From the NCBI GenBank assembly GCA_035532475.1, contig DATKQY010000082.1:83130-147129 (forward strand): DNA of 64,000 nt, given 5' to 3'. Source of the DNA: DATKQY01 sp035532475 (GTDB lineage: Bacteria > Actinomycetota > Acidimicrobiia > Acidimicrobiales > Bog-793). A model generated the notes under the pieces. That model had not been told where the DNA came from. It searched no databases and saw only the letters and a program-made list of their open reading frames with translations. Made by a program: the position numbers and the translations under genes. Below are positions 16,537-24,538 of this stretch, piece by piece (within the stretch, counting starts at the first letter, position 1; the number at the start of each line of letters is the position of its first letter).

Positions 16537-17666
16537 CGGGCGTGGCTGCCGGCGGTGACCGTACCGGGAGGGTCCATCGTGCTCTCGACGCCCACCTCGG
16601 CGAGACGCTCGAGGTAGAGCTGGCGGATCCGCGGGTCTTCGTCGGCGTAGTCGATCTGCCGGCCCCCCTCCTTCAGGCCCTTGTCGACACCGAGGAAGTG
16701 GCGGTGTCGCTCCTCCGTGAAGGGATAGCGCAGGCCGCCGTAGGCGACGGCGAGGTACCGGACGGGCTCAGGAGCGGTGTTGAAGTGCTGGTGGAACATC
16801 TGGTCCGGCGGTGCGTAGACGACGCCGTGGCGCCAGTCGATCCTCTGGTAGTCCTCGTCGCCCTCGTACCAGAGCAGGCTGTAGCCGTGGCCGATCACGG
16901 TGAAGACGTGAAAGTCGGGACCGTGGCGGTGCGCCTTTTTGTAGGTGCCGACCGGCATCTCCGAGACGTGCGCGTGCATGGTCGCATCCGCCAGGACGAG
17001 CTTCAAGTTGCGGCTGCGCGCGCCGCGGGCCGCCCACGCCGGCAGGTCGAAGTTGGCGAGGTCCGGCACGAAGTTCGTCTCCCACATGTGCCGACCGGGG
17101 GCGACGCCGATGAAGTCCCCTTCGCCCTGGAACCGCTGGTCATCACCGAAGCGCTCCTCGAAGCCCCACGGGTTGTCGAAGATGAAGCGCTGCTGGCGGA
17201 AGACCTTCATCACGAGGGGCAAGCTCGTGACCGACGCCAGGCGAGCCGGTTCGCTCCCGCTGCTGTTGAAGTGACGGTAGCGAGCGTTGAGCGGGAGCCC
17301 GAACACGCTGCGGGTGCCCCACTCGAAGGTGTGCTGACGCCCGTCGGACCGTTCCACCGTCGTGCTTCCGTGACCCGACAGGACGTAGACGACCTCTTCG
17401 TAGAGGTGCCGTTGCGAGTCGGTCGCGCCGCCTGGCGGCAGCTCGGTCACGACGACGTTCACATAGTCGCCGCGCCCTTGAAGGTGGACGAGGGCGCCGG
17501 GGACGCCGAGGAGGTCCCAGTGGGCGGTCTCGACGGACAGCAGGTCGACGCCGAAGTCCTCCACGACGGGCACGCCTTGCACCTCGGCCCAGCGCGCGTA
17601 CGGATCGACCAGCAGCTTGCCTTCCGCCGCCGCCGCGGCGATGAGCTCGTCGACGTCATCCCCCAT
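16533..17666 (-). CDS. Double-cupin protein 1 (gentisate dioxygenase-like architecture)
   Basis: 377 residues from ATG 17666, preceded by GGGAG at a proper distance. The frame is open back to 18674, but that part is antisense to the EutA-like gene. The first cupin has RHLYEEVVYVLSGHGSTTVE; the second has KKAHRHGPDFHVFTVIGHGY with a classical H-x-H metal motif, and its barrel closes with MFHQHFNTA. Bicupins of this size include gentisate 1,2-dioxygenase and related ring-cleaving or decarboxylating enzymes. The exact reaction is unknown. It overlaps the downstream aldolase gene by 4 bp, so the two are probably translated together. Confidence 0.78.
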   Translation of the reverse strand: MGDDVDELIAAAAAEGKLLVDPYARWAEVQGVPVVEDFGVDLLSVETAHWDLLGVPGALVHLQGRGDYVNVVVTELPPGGATDSQRHLYEEVVYVLSGHGSTTVERSDGRQHTFEWGTRSVFGLPLNARYRHFNSSGSEPARLASVTSLPLVMKVFRQQRFIFDNPWGFEERFGDDQRFQGEGDFIGVAPGRHMWETNFVPDLANFDLPAWAARGARSRNLKLVLADATMHAHVSEMPVGTYKKAHRHGPDFHVFTVIGHGYSLLWYEGDEDYQRIDWRHGVVYAPPDQMFHQHFNTAPEPVRYLAVAYGGLRYPFTEERHRHFLGVDKGLKEGGRQIDYADEDPRIRQLYLERLAEVGVESTMDPPGTVTAGSHAR

Positions 17667-17776
17667 GTGTCCCGCTCCCTTCCCTTCGCACGGCCGTGCT
17701 CGCGCTGGCCGGCGCGGCACACCCTGTCTTTTCGTGCCCGGCATGTTTGGTCCGCGCTGCGCGGCGATCCACCCGC

Positions 17777-19345
17777 TCAGGCCGCGAACACGAGCGACTT
17801 CACGACGACGGGCACGACGCCGCTCGGCTCGCGGCGGGCGGCGACGTCGATGAAGTCCAGACTCCCAAGCTCGAGGCCGTCGATGCAGACGACGACCGGC
17901 CGGGACAGCCCCACCTCGTCGCGCAGCACACGCCCGAGCGACTCGCCGAGGTCGCGATCGATGACGACGACGAGCAGGGAGACGAGGCTCGCTGGCCCGC
18001 CGCTGAGGGCGTCGCCGATGCCGCCAGCCAGCGCGAGGAGGCGCGCGTGCGACGGGTCGCCGGCCCAGGAGAAGGCCAGCGCGAAGCCCCTCGCGTCCTC
18101 GATGGACTCGGCGCGGCGCTCGATCGCGCGTCGGACGGCCTCGGCGACGATCGAGCGGTCGAACGGCGCCGTCAGATCGACGACCGGTCGGAGGACGGGG
18201 AGGCCGTGGGCTGGCAGGTCCGCCTCGTCGGGGACGAGCACGGTGCTCCCGCTCACCTGGGTGCTGAACTGCGACGCTCCGATCACGGTCGCTCTGATGC
18301 CGTGCGCCGCCGGCAAGCGCCGGGGTGCGCCGCCACGTCCGCTCCAGACCTCGTCGACCGCCCGCGCGAGGGACGCGCCGAGATCGCCAAAGCCGCGGTG
18401 CTCGCGGCCGTAGAGGTATTCGGAGACTCCGCCGGAGAGCGTGACGAAGCGCGCCGGCGGGCCCGCCAATGGCTCGGTGAGCCACGGAGGATCCTCCTGC
18501 TCGTCGACGGCCCACCCGCAGATCGCAGCCACGAGAACCTCCGCCATCCGGCGCGCGATGTGCCGTTCCAGCTCCTCGGTGAAGAAGGCGCCGATCTCGA
18601 GGTCCGTCGCGGCGTCGCCGGCGAACCATCGGGCCGAGGGCTCCACCCGTTCGATCCTGCGCTGCGCGTCCCATGCCACGAGGCGCCCGCCGAGGCCGAG
18701 CGCGGCCGTCGAGACGACGGCTCCGCCTGCGACGAGGGCGAGCTTGGCGGTCCCCCCGCCGACGTCCACGTTGAGCAGGGGCTCAGCCGTGTGCCTCGAC
18801 ATCTCGACCGTCCCGGATCCGTGCGCCGCAAGCTCCGCCTCCATGTGGTGGCCCGCGGCCGCGCAGACGAATCTTCCGGCGTCACGGGCGACCGCGTCCG
18901 CTACTGCACGCGAGTTCGCCCGCTCGAGCGCCGTGCCCGTCAACAGCACCGCTCCGGTGTCGACCGTTTCGAGGGGGATGCCCGACTCGGTCCCCCACGA
19001 GGCGAGGAAGGCCGAGAGGGCCTCGGCGTCGATGAGCGCGGTGCCTCGGTATGGCGTGAGCACCACCGGGGAGCGCCAGAGCGACTCCCGGCTGCTGACG
19101 ACGTAACGGCTCGACAAGGCGCTGGCGAGCCGCTCGAGCCGGACTCTGGCGAACATGGCGTGGGAGGTCGAGGAGCCTACGTCGATGCCGACCGTGAGCA
19201 GCTCGACGGCTTCGACGTCCGCGATCGGCCGAGCGTGAGGGGGCGGGCCGGACGCCTCGGTGGCGAGTGGGACTCCACCGCCGTCCGCGTGCACCGGCGG
19301 GGGGACGCGCGTCCTGCTGGCGGTCGTGGTTGGCGGCAACGTCAC
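17777..19345 (-). CDS. EutA-like reactivating factor (orphan)
   Basis: 522 residues. The body closely follows EutA, the ATP-dependent chaperone that swaps damaged cobalamin out of ethanolamine ammonia-lyase. Actin-like phosphate loops are seen in LLTVGIDVGSSTSHAMF and LLNVDVGGGTAKLALV. FVTLSGGVSEYLYG, RATVIGASQFSTQVSGS and the C-terminal DFIDVAARREPSGVVPVVVK also match family landmarks. The first ~45 residues are Pro/Ala-rich and absent from typical EutA, so a later start is possible. No EutB/EutC or other cobalamin enzyme is encoded in this window, so its client is unknown. It leads the operon with a cupin and a class II aldolase, 110 bp upstream of the cupin, and has a regulon operator directly before it. 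Confidence 0.85.
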   Translation of the reverse strand: MTLPPTTTASRTRVPPPVHADGGGVPLATEASGPPPHARPIADVEAVELLTVGIDVGSSTSHAMFARVRLERLASALSSRYVVSSRESLWRSPVVLTPYRGTALIDAEALSAFLASWGTESGIPLETVDTGAVLLTGTALERANSRAVADAVARDAGRFVCAAAGHHMEAELAAHGSGTVEMSRHTAEPLLNVDVGGGTAKLALVAGGAVVSTAALGLGGRLVAWDAQRRIERVEPSARWFAGDAATDLEIGAFFTEELERHIARRMAEVLVAAICGWAVDEQEDPPWLTEPLAGPPARFVTLSGGVSEYLYGREHRGFGDLGASLARAVDEVWSGRGGAPRRLPAAHGIRATVIGASQFSTQVSGSTVLVPDEADLPAHGLPVLRPVVDLTAPFDRSIVAEAVRRAIERRAESIEDARGFALAFSWAGDPSHARLLALAGGIGDALSGGPASLVSLLVVVIDRDLGESLGRVLRDEVGLSRPVVVCIDGLELGSLDFIDVAARREPSGVVPVVVKSLVFAA

Positions 19346-19352
19346 CCTCTCG

Positions 19353-19398
19353 CAGAATCGACTTCTACATCATGGGAAGGCGTTCCGCGTATTGTCAA
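19353..19398 (-). promoter_or_regulatory. Promoter with regulon operator site 2 (EutA-like operon)
   Basis: On the minus strand, TTGACA (19398-19393) is followed after 18 bases by CATGAT (19374-19369). The inverted repeat TAGAA-GTCGA-TTCTG (19367-19353) then lies at the expected transcription start. The EutA-like start codon is 8 bp further on. The divergent IclR gene begins at 19538, so this site may also influence the regulator. Confidence 0.65.
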
Positions 19399-19537
19399 CC
19401 GCACCGGCGATCGTGGCGACGATTGCCGCCGATGCCGCAGGAGGCCAGCGAGGGGCGCTCTGGCGCCAAACGAAGGTGCTTCTGCAAGCTGCGGCGCGGT
19501 ATGCTCTGTTCGTGCGCCAAGCTTCCCACCAGCCGCG

Positions 19538-20338
19538 ATGACCGCCCTGAAGGAAGAGGCGGCGGAGCGCGGGGACGGTCGTACGCGACCCAACTACCCG
19601 ATCGAGTCCGTCGACAACGTCCTGCGGCTGCTGCTGCTCATCGAAGAGCGCGGCCAGATCCGTGTCTCGGAGGCCAGCAGCGAGCTCGGGACGGCGGTCT
19701 CGACGGCGCACCGCCTCCTCGCGATGCTGCAGCACCACAAGTTCGTCCAGCAGGATCCTGTCACGAAGGTGTACGCGCCGGGCCCCGTGTTCGTCCGGCT
19801 CGGCCTGAGCGCCGTGCGCGACATGGACATCCGCGCGATCGCTCGACCCTTCCTCGTGAAGCTCCGCGACGAGGTGGGCGAGACCGTGCACCTGGCGCTC
19901 CCGCAGGACGACCAGGTGCTGTTCGTCGACTCGGTCGAGACCCCAAAGGCGCTCCGAGTCTCGTCCCGGATCGGCACCTCGATGTGGGCGCACTGCACTT
20001 CGGTCGGCAAGGCGTATCTCGCCTGTCAGAGCGACGAACGCGTACTCGAGCTCTACCCGTCGATCGAGCTGCCGGCGATCACGAGGCACTCGATCACCTC
20101 GAGGTCGCGACTGTTCGCCGAGCTCGAGGAGGTCCGCAAGCGGGGCTTTGCCGAGAACGCCGACGAGAGCGAGGACGGCGTCGGCTCGGTCGGCGTGGCG
20201 ATCCTCGACCGTGAGAAGCGCCCAGTGGCCTGCATCAGCGTCTCGGCGCCCACCTCACGGCTCACCCCCGAGGCACGGGCCGAGATCCTCGCGGCGACGA
20301 CGCGGGCTGCTGCCAGCATCGAGCTGCTGCTTCCCTGA
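19538..20338 (+). CDS. IclR-family transcriptional regulator
   Basis: 266 residues from ATG 19538. The N-terminal winged helix (about residues 22-85) contains ESVDNVLRLLLLIEERGQI and the recognition region SELGTAVSTAHRLLAMLQ. The effector domain (about 100-262) shows GETVHLALPQDDQVLFVDS, MWAHCTSVGKAYLA and GSVGVAILDREKRPVACISV, all IclR landmarks. IclR proteins control aromatic, glyoxylate and sugar-acid catabolism, binding GGAA-N5-TTCC-type repeats as dimers or tetramers. It is the only regulator in the 14-48 kb catabolic region and is the obvious candidate to bind the seven CAGAA-N5-TTCTG-type repeats. Its large upstream open frame is antisense to the EutA-like gene. Confidence 0.9.
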   Translation: MTALKEEAAERGDGRTRPNYPIESVDNVLRLLLLIEERGQIRVSEASSELGTAVSTAHRLLAMLQHHKFVQQDPVTKVYAPGPVFVRLGLSAVRDMDIRAIARPFLVKLRDEVGETVHLALPQDDQVLFVDSVETPKALRVSSRIGTSMWAHCTSVGKAYLACQSDERVLELYPSIELPAITRHSITSRSRLFAELEEVRKRGFAENADESEDGVGSVGVAILDREKRPVACISVSAPTSRLTPEARAEILAATTRAAASIELLLP

Positions 20339-20385
20339 CGCTTCGCGCGCGGGCGTGCCGGAAAGGGCACGGACAACGGCTCTTC

Positions 20386-20438
20386 TTGACAGCGCGGGTC
20401 AGCGTTCGTAGATTCACGCAAAGAAAGAGATTCTTTGC
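20386..20438 (+). promoter_or_regulatory. Promoter with regulon operator site 3 (cyclodeaminase operon)
   Basis: TTGACA (20386-20391), 17 bases, TAGATT (20409-20414). An extended perfect inverted repeat follows at the presumed start of transcription: GCAAAGAA (20418-20425), five bases, TTCTTTGC (20431-20438). The inner part AAGAA-N5-TTCTT matches the other sites. The 226-bp gap between 20339 and 20564 holds nothing else that I can recognise. Confidence 0.75.
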
Positions 20439-20564
20439 AATGCTCGTCCATGGGGCGTGCAGGGGGACCCGGTACGGCCGAGGCCGCGCGCGGGCGAGCG
20501 CCATCCTGCGACGAGGGGGGCACGAAGGCGTGAGACACATCCGGACCGCCGGCGAGTGCCCGAC

Positions 20565-21626
20565 GTGAACCAGCCGCCCGTGTGGATCTCGGAGGCAGAG
20601 GTCGTGCAGCTCATGGACCTCAGCGGAGCCGTCACCGCGCTCGAGGCCGGCTTCGCGGCCGAGGGCGGCGGCAGCGCCGTGGCAATGCACAAGACGATGG
20701 CGAGCTTCGGGGCTCACGCCACGCTCCACGCCATCGGCGCCGCGTTCGAATCCGCAGGCATCGTGGGGACGAAGACCTGGGCGCACACGCCCGGGGGTGC
20801 GGCACCGCACCTGTTGCTCTTCGACGCCGGTGACGGCTCGCTCGCCGCGGTGATCGAGGCGTTCGCGCTCGGTCAGATGCGCACGGCGGGGACGGCCGCG
20901 CTCGCCACCGATCGCCTTGCCCGCTCCGACGCCTCCCGCCTCGGCATGGTCGGCACGGGCAAGCAGGCGCTCGCCCAGGTCGCAGCGGTGGCGTGCGTGC
21001 GCCCCGTCGAACACGTGACGTGCTTCGGCCGCGACCGCGAGAAGGCAGCGCGCTTCGCGCAGGGCGTGCGGGAGGAGCTCGGCCTCGAGTGCAGCGTGGC
21101 GGCGTCGGCCGCGGAGGCGGTCGCGACGGCGGACGTGGTGACGTTCGCGACGAGAGCGACGCAGCCCGTCGTCTCGACGAAGGACGTGCCCGCAGGCGCC
21201 CATGTGAACGCGATCGGCGCGATCGCGCTCGACCGGATGGAGTTCGAGCCGGACCTACTCGAGCGCTGCGATGTCGTGGCGACCGACAGCCTGCCCCAGG
21301 CGCGTGCGCTCTCCACGGAACTGCGGGAGTACTTCGACTCGGGCAAGGGGGAGTGGGCGAGTGTCCGCGAGGTCGCCGACCTCGTCGTCGAGGGCGCGCG
21401 CCGACCCGTTGGCGCCGATCTCACGCTGTTCAAAGGCATGGGTTCGGGCATCGAGGACCTGGCGCTTGGGATCGCGATCCTCGAACGTGCCCGTGTCGCA
21501 CGCCTCGGATCGATCATCGCCAGCGCGGAGCTGCCGCGCCCAAGGCCGCGCCTTGTTCGCACGCCGGCCGTCGACGGTCACTACGAAGCGGAACTAGAGA
21601 GGAAAGGTGCTCCCGATGAGGACTGA
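20565..21626 (+). CDS. Ornithine cyclodeaminase / mu-crystallin family dehydrogenase
   Basis: 353 residues from GTG 20565; GTG 20556 is an equally open alternative. The N-terminal half forms the dimerisation/substrate lobe (PPVWISEAEVVQLMDLSGAV onward). The nucleotide-binding lobe has GMVGTGKQALAQVAAVACVR, then CFGRDREKA after the second strand, as expected for NAD(P)H binding. HVNAIGAIALDRMEF and LFKGMGSGIEDLALG are typical of the family. Members include ornithine cyclodeaminase, alanine dehydrogenase and ketimine reductase, so it probably reduces or deaminates an imino or amino acid. That would fit a nitrogen-containing substrate for the cluster, but this is inference. It overlaps the next gene by 11 bp. 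Confidence 0.83.
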   Translation: MNQPPVWISEAEVVQLMDLSGAVTALEAGFAAEGGGSAVAMHKTMASFGAHATLHAIGAAFESAGIVGTKTWAHTPGGAAPHLLLFDAGDGSLAAVIEAFALGQMRTAGTAALATDRLARSDASRLGMVGTGKQALAQVAAVACVRPVEHVTCFGRDREKAARFAQGVREELGLECSVAASAAEAVATADVVTFATRATQPVVSTKDVPAGAHVNAIGAIALDRMEFEPDLLERCDVVATDSLPQARALSTELREYFDSGKGEWASVREVADLVVEGARRPVGADLTLFKGMGSGIEDLALGIAILERARVARLGSIIASAELPRPRPRLVRTPAVDGHYEAELERKGAPDED

Positions 21627-22740
21627 CGGCCCTGCTGTCGCGGATTCGGCACTCGCCGCGAGATTCATCGACCGCGTCGACTCTTCCGTGCCTGCGATCG
21701 AGGAAGGGATCTGGCCACCGCTCGTCGTTCCGGGCGCCGATATCGCCGCGGAGGTGGAGCGCCTGGCGTCCCTGCCCGCTCCGGCCAACGGCCGGCGGGC
21801 GTCGATGATCGTGCACCCGCTCGCCGAGGAGCCCGGTCTCGGCCTCGCGCCCGGGATCCGGGTGACCCTCGAGGTCCTGCTGCCCGGCGAACGCACCGCA
21901 CCGATCCGGCACAACTCCTCCCAGGTGTGCTTCTGCATCGAGGGTGCCGGCTTCGCGGTGGTCGGCCACAAGCGGATCGACTTCGGGCGATACGACGTTT
22001 GGTGCACCCCGGCCCTGTCGACGTACGTTCACGTGAACGACGGCGCACAGCGGCAGGTCCGCCTGACCTACTCGAACGCCGCCCTGCTCGAGAAGCTGAA
22101 GGTGCACTTCGTCGACGAGCACCCTCCCGAGGATCCGGTCGTCCCGGCCGTCGAGGAGGATGGGGGGGGCGAGCAGAGCGCGGTACGTGACATCTTCCCG
22201 CTCGGTATGGACGGGGCGATGCTGATGCCCTACGAGCGGCTGATCAACCCCGACATCGTCGAGCAGCAGCCCCTGCACTGGCCCTGGGCCGAGGTCAAGC
22301 GCGAGCTCGACAAGTTGAGCGCCCTTGGGGCCCAGTACCGCGGCAGGCGCCTGTATCTGCTCTACAACCCGGCGACAGGTCGCACCAACGGCACGACGAA
22401 CAGCTTCTTCGCGACCATGACCGTCAGGCCTCCGGGCATCGTCGACCGCCCGCACCGCCATGCCGCCGCCGCGATCAACTACTTCTTCTCCGGTTCAGGC
22501 TGGAGCCGCGTCGGTGGTCGGCGCTACGAGTGGTCGGCCGGCGACCTCATGCTGACCGCGCCGGGCTGGGCGATCCACAACCACGCCTCGAACGACGAGG
22601 CGGTGTACGAGCTCACCATTCAGGACAGCCCGCACCACATCGCCCTCGATTCACTGATGTGGCAGGAGGACTTGAGCCTTTCGCCGCGGCTCCTCGGCTC
22701 GCAGCGGGGCTTTGCGACGAACCGCGCGGAGATCTTGTGA
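21616..22740 (+). CDS. Double-cupin protein 2
   Basis: 374 residues from ATG 21616, with AAAGG 8 bases before; GTG 21607 is the alternative. The first cupin contains APIRHNSSQVCFCIEGAGF. Its first metal-binding His seems reduced to a single His, which suggests a weak or absent metal site. The second cupin is canonical: IVDRPHRHAAAAINYFFSGS, then YEWSAGDLMLTAPGWAIHNH. Architecture and size fit gentisate/1-hydroxy-2-naphthoate dioxygenase relatives. It lies between the cyclodeaminase and the decarboxylase-like gene in one operon. Confidence 0.75.
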   Translation: MRTDGPAVADSALAARFIDRVDSSVPAIEEGIWPPLVVPGADIAAEVERLASLPAPANGRRASMIVHPLAEEPGLGLAPGIRVTLEVLLPGERTAPIRHNSSQVCFCIEGAGFAVVGHKRIDFGRYDVWCTPALSTYVHVNDGAQRQVRLTYSNAALLEKLKVHFVDEHPPEDPVVPAVEEDGGGEQSAVRDIFPLGMDGAMLMPYERLINPDIVEQQPLHWPWAEVKRELDKLSALGAQYRGRRLYLLYNPATGRTNGTTNSFFATMTVRPPGIVDRPHRHAAAAINYFFSGSGWSRVGGRRYEWSAGDLMLTAPGWAIHNHASNDEAVYELTIQDSPHHIALDSLMWQEDLSLSPRLLGSQRGFATNRAEIL

Positions 22741-22798
22741 GCGAGTCCGATCGACGGCGAGCCACAGAGATGCGCCTCGGACGCGGAGCGCTGGCGCC

Positions 22799-23782
22799 GT
22801 GACGGTGAGGCTCACCCTCGCCATCAGCGACTACGACCACACCCGCGATCTGACGGACGGCCGCGTCCGTCCCGAGGGCGTCGAGCTCACGTGCCTCTCG
22901 CTGCCCGTCGAGGAGATCTTCTTCCGTTTCATCAACTACCGGGAATGGCACGCCTCCGAGCTGTCGTTCGCGAAGTACGTCTCGATGCGCGCCAGCGGAG
23001 ACGACTCGATCACCGCCATACCCGTCTTCCCGTCGCGCGTTTGCAGGCACTCGTCGATCTACGTCACGCGGGGTGGCCCGGCGCATCCGAAGGAGCTCGC
23101 CGGCAAGCGGATCGGCGTACCGGAGTGGTCGCAGACCGCCTCCGTCTACACGCGCTCGCTCCTCGTCCACGAGTGGGGCGTCCCGCTCACCGACGTCGAG
23201 TGGTTCCAGGCCGGGGTGAACCAGGCCGGGCGGACGGAGAAGGTGAGACTGCACCTCCCAGACGGTGTGCGACTCACCCAGGTGACCGATCGCACCCTGG
23301 ACGAGATGCTGCACGCCGGCGACCTCGATGCCGTCTTCTCCGCACACCCGCCCCGAAGCTTCGAGCTCGGCGATCCGGGAATCGTGCGCCTGTTCCCCGA
23401 CTACCGTCCGATCGAGGAAGAGTACGTGCGAAGGACCGGGATCTTCCCGATCATGCACGTTCTCGCCTTGCGCTCCGACGTCCTCGACGAGCACCCGTGG
23501 ATCGCGATGAACCTCCTCAGCGCGTTCGAGGAGGCCAAGCGCCGCAGCGAGGAGCGGCTGTCAGACATCACGGCGAGCCGGGTGCCCTTGCCGTGGCTGC
23601 CCGAGTACGCGTCGGGCCTGCGCGGCCTGCTCGGTGGTTCCGTCTGGCCGTATGGCCTCGAACCGAACCGGACGACCATCGAGGCGTTCCTGCGCTTCGC
23701 CGCCGAGCAGGGCGTCGCCGCGCGCCTGCTCCAGGCCGAGAGCTTGTTCGCTCCCCAGGTCCTTACCCGCTACCGGGTCTGA
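22799..23782 (+). CDS. 4,5-dihydroxyphthalate decarboxylase-like protein (periplasmic-binding-protein fold)
   Basis: 327 residues from GTG 22799, with GGAG about ten bases upstream; an in-frame GTG at 22805 is also possible. The translation begins RLTLAISDYDHTRDLTDGRV and continues with ELSFAKYVSMRASGDDS, IPVFPSRVCRHSSIYV, GKRIGVPEWSQTASVYTRSL and HEWGVPLTDVEWFQAG. This series matches the Pht5-type decarboxylase of phthalate degradation, a cytoplasmic enzyme built on a substrate-binding-protein fold. No signal peptide is present, which argues against a transport role. The last 13 bp overlap tail-to-tail with the convergent aldolase gene. Confidence 0.8.
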   Translation: MTVRLTLAISDYDHTRDLTDGRVRPEGVELTCLSLPVEEIFFRFINYREWHASELSFAKYVSMRASGDDSITAIPVFPSRVCRHSSIYVTRGGPAHPKELAGKRIGVPEWSQTASVYTRSLLVHEWGVPLTDVEWFQAGVNQAGRTEKVRLHLPDGVRLTQVTDRTLDEMLHAGDLDAVFSAHPPRSFELGDPGIVRLFPDYRPIEEEYVRRTGIFPIMHVLALRSDVLDEHPWIAMNLLSAFEEAKRRSEERLSDITASRVPLPWLPEYASGLRGLLGGSVWPYGLEPNRTTIEAFLRFAAEQGVAARLLQAESLFAPQVLTRYRV

Positions 23783-24486
23783 GCGGGGCTCGCCTCAGCC
23801 CACGCGGGCGACGCCTTGCGCACCAGGTACGCCCAGCCGCCTTCGATCTGGGAGCGGGCCCAGCAGCGGGCCCGCTTCTCGAGCGCCTCGGCGTCGCTCG
23901 ACCATGTGCGCAGCGGGCCTGCTGCCATGGCGAGGAGCTGGAGGCGGCAAGCGCGCTCGAGCAGAACGGTGGTCATCACGGCCGCAGGGACGTCTTCGCC
24001 CACCGCCACGATCCCGTGGCTCACCATCAGCGCGGCGTTCCTCGCGCCCAGCCGGTCGGCGAGCATGCCCCCGAGCCCAGGTGTGCGGATCAGGTCGGCC
24101 GTCTCGGTGAAGCGAACGATGTCGGGAGGAGTGAACAGCGTCCCCTCGTGCGAGATCGGGCGCAGCGGCTCGCCGGTGGCAGCCAACGCGATGGCGTGCG
24201 GCGCGTGGCAATGGACCACGCAGCCGACGTCGGCGCGTGCCGCCAGGATCTCGGTGTGGATCGGGTGCTCGATGGGCACGCCGCCTTCGCCTTGGAGCAG
24301 GGTGCCGTCGCGTCCGATGAGCACGACGTGATCGGGGGAGGTCTCCTCCAGGCCGAAGCCGCTGGCCTTGATCCACGTCCCGCGACCGTGCCGGTCGCGA
24401 CACGACACGTGGCCCCAGATGAGGTCTCCGAGGCCGCACTCGTCGAGAACGCAGCTCGCGGTCGCTACCAGCTCGCGGTCGTCCAT
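23770..24486 (-). CDS. Class II aldolase/adducin-family protein 3
   Basis: 238 residues from ATG 24486. Motifs: IWGHVSCRDRHGRG, PIEHPIHTEILAARADVGCV, VVHCHAPHAIALAA with the metal-binding histidines, and LMVSHGIVAVGEDV with the third. It is the last gene of the CMD-UbiX-methyltransferase-cupin-aldolase operon, 52 bp after the cupin. As with its two paralogues, either decarboxylation of a hydroxylated ring carboxylate or retro-aldol cleavage is possible. The three copies differ enough to suggest distinct substrates. Confidence 0.83.
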   Translation of the reverse strand: MDDRELVATASCVLDECGLGDLIWGHVSCRDRHGRGTWIKASGFGLEETSPDHVVLIGRDGTLLQGEGGVPIEHPIHTEILAARADVGCVVHCHAPHAIALAATGEPLRPISHEGTLFTPPDIVRFTETADLIRTPGLGGMLADRLGARNAALMVSHGIVAVGEDVPAAVMTTVLLERACRLQLLAMAAGPLRTWSSDAEALEKRARCWARSQIEGGWAYLVRKASPAWAEASPAQTR

Positions 24487-24538
24487 ATGGCGCCAGTCCC
24501 TCCGGTGGTGCGGCTGAGGTTCGCTGCCGAGCGAGCGG

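Noticed and set aside
17667..18674. An N-terminal extension of the 16533 cupin frame by 336 codons
   Set aside because: It lies out of frame inside the EutA-like gene on the same strand, is of low complexity, and a good ribosome site marks ATG 17666.
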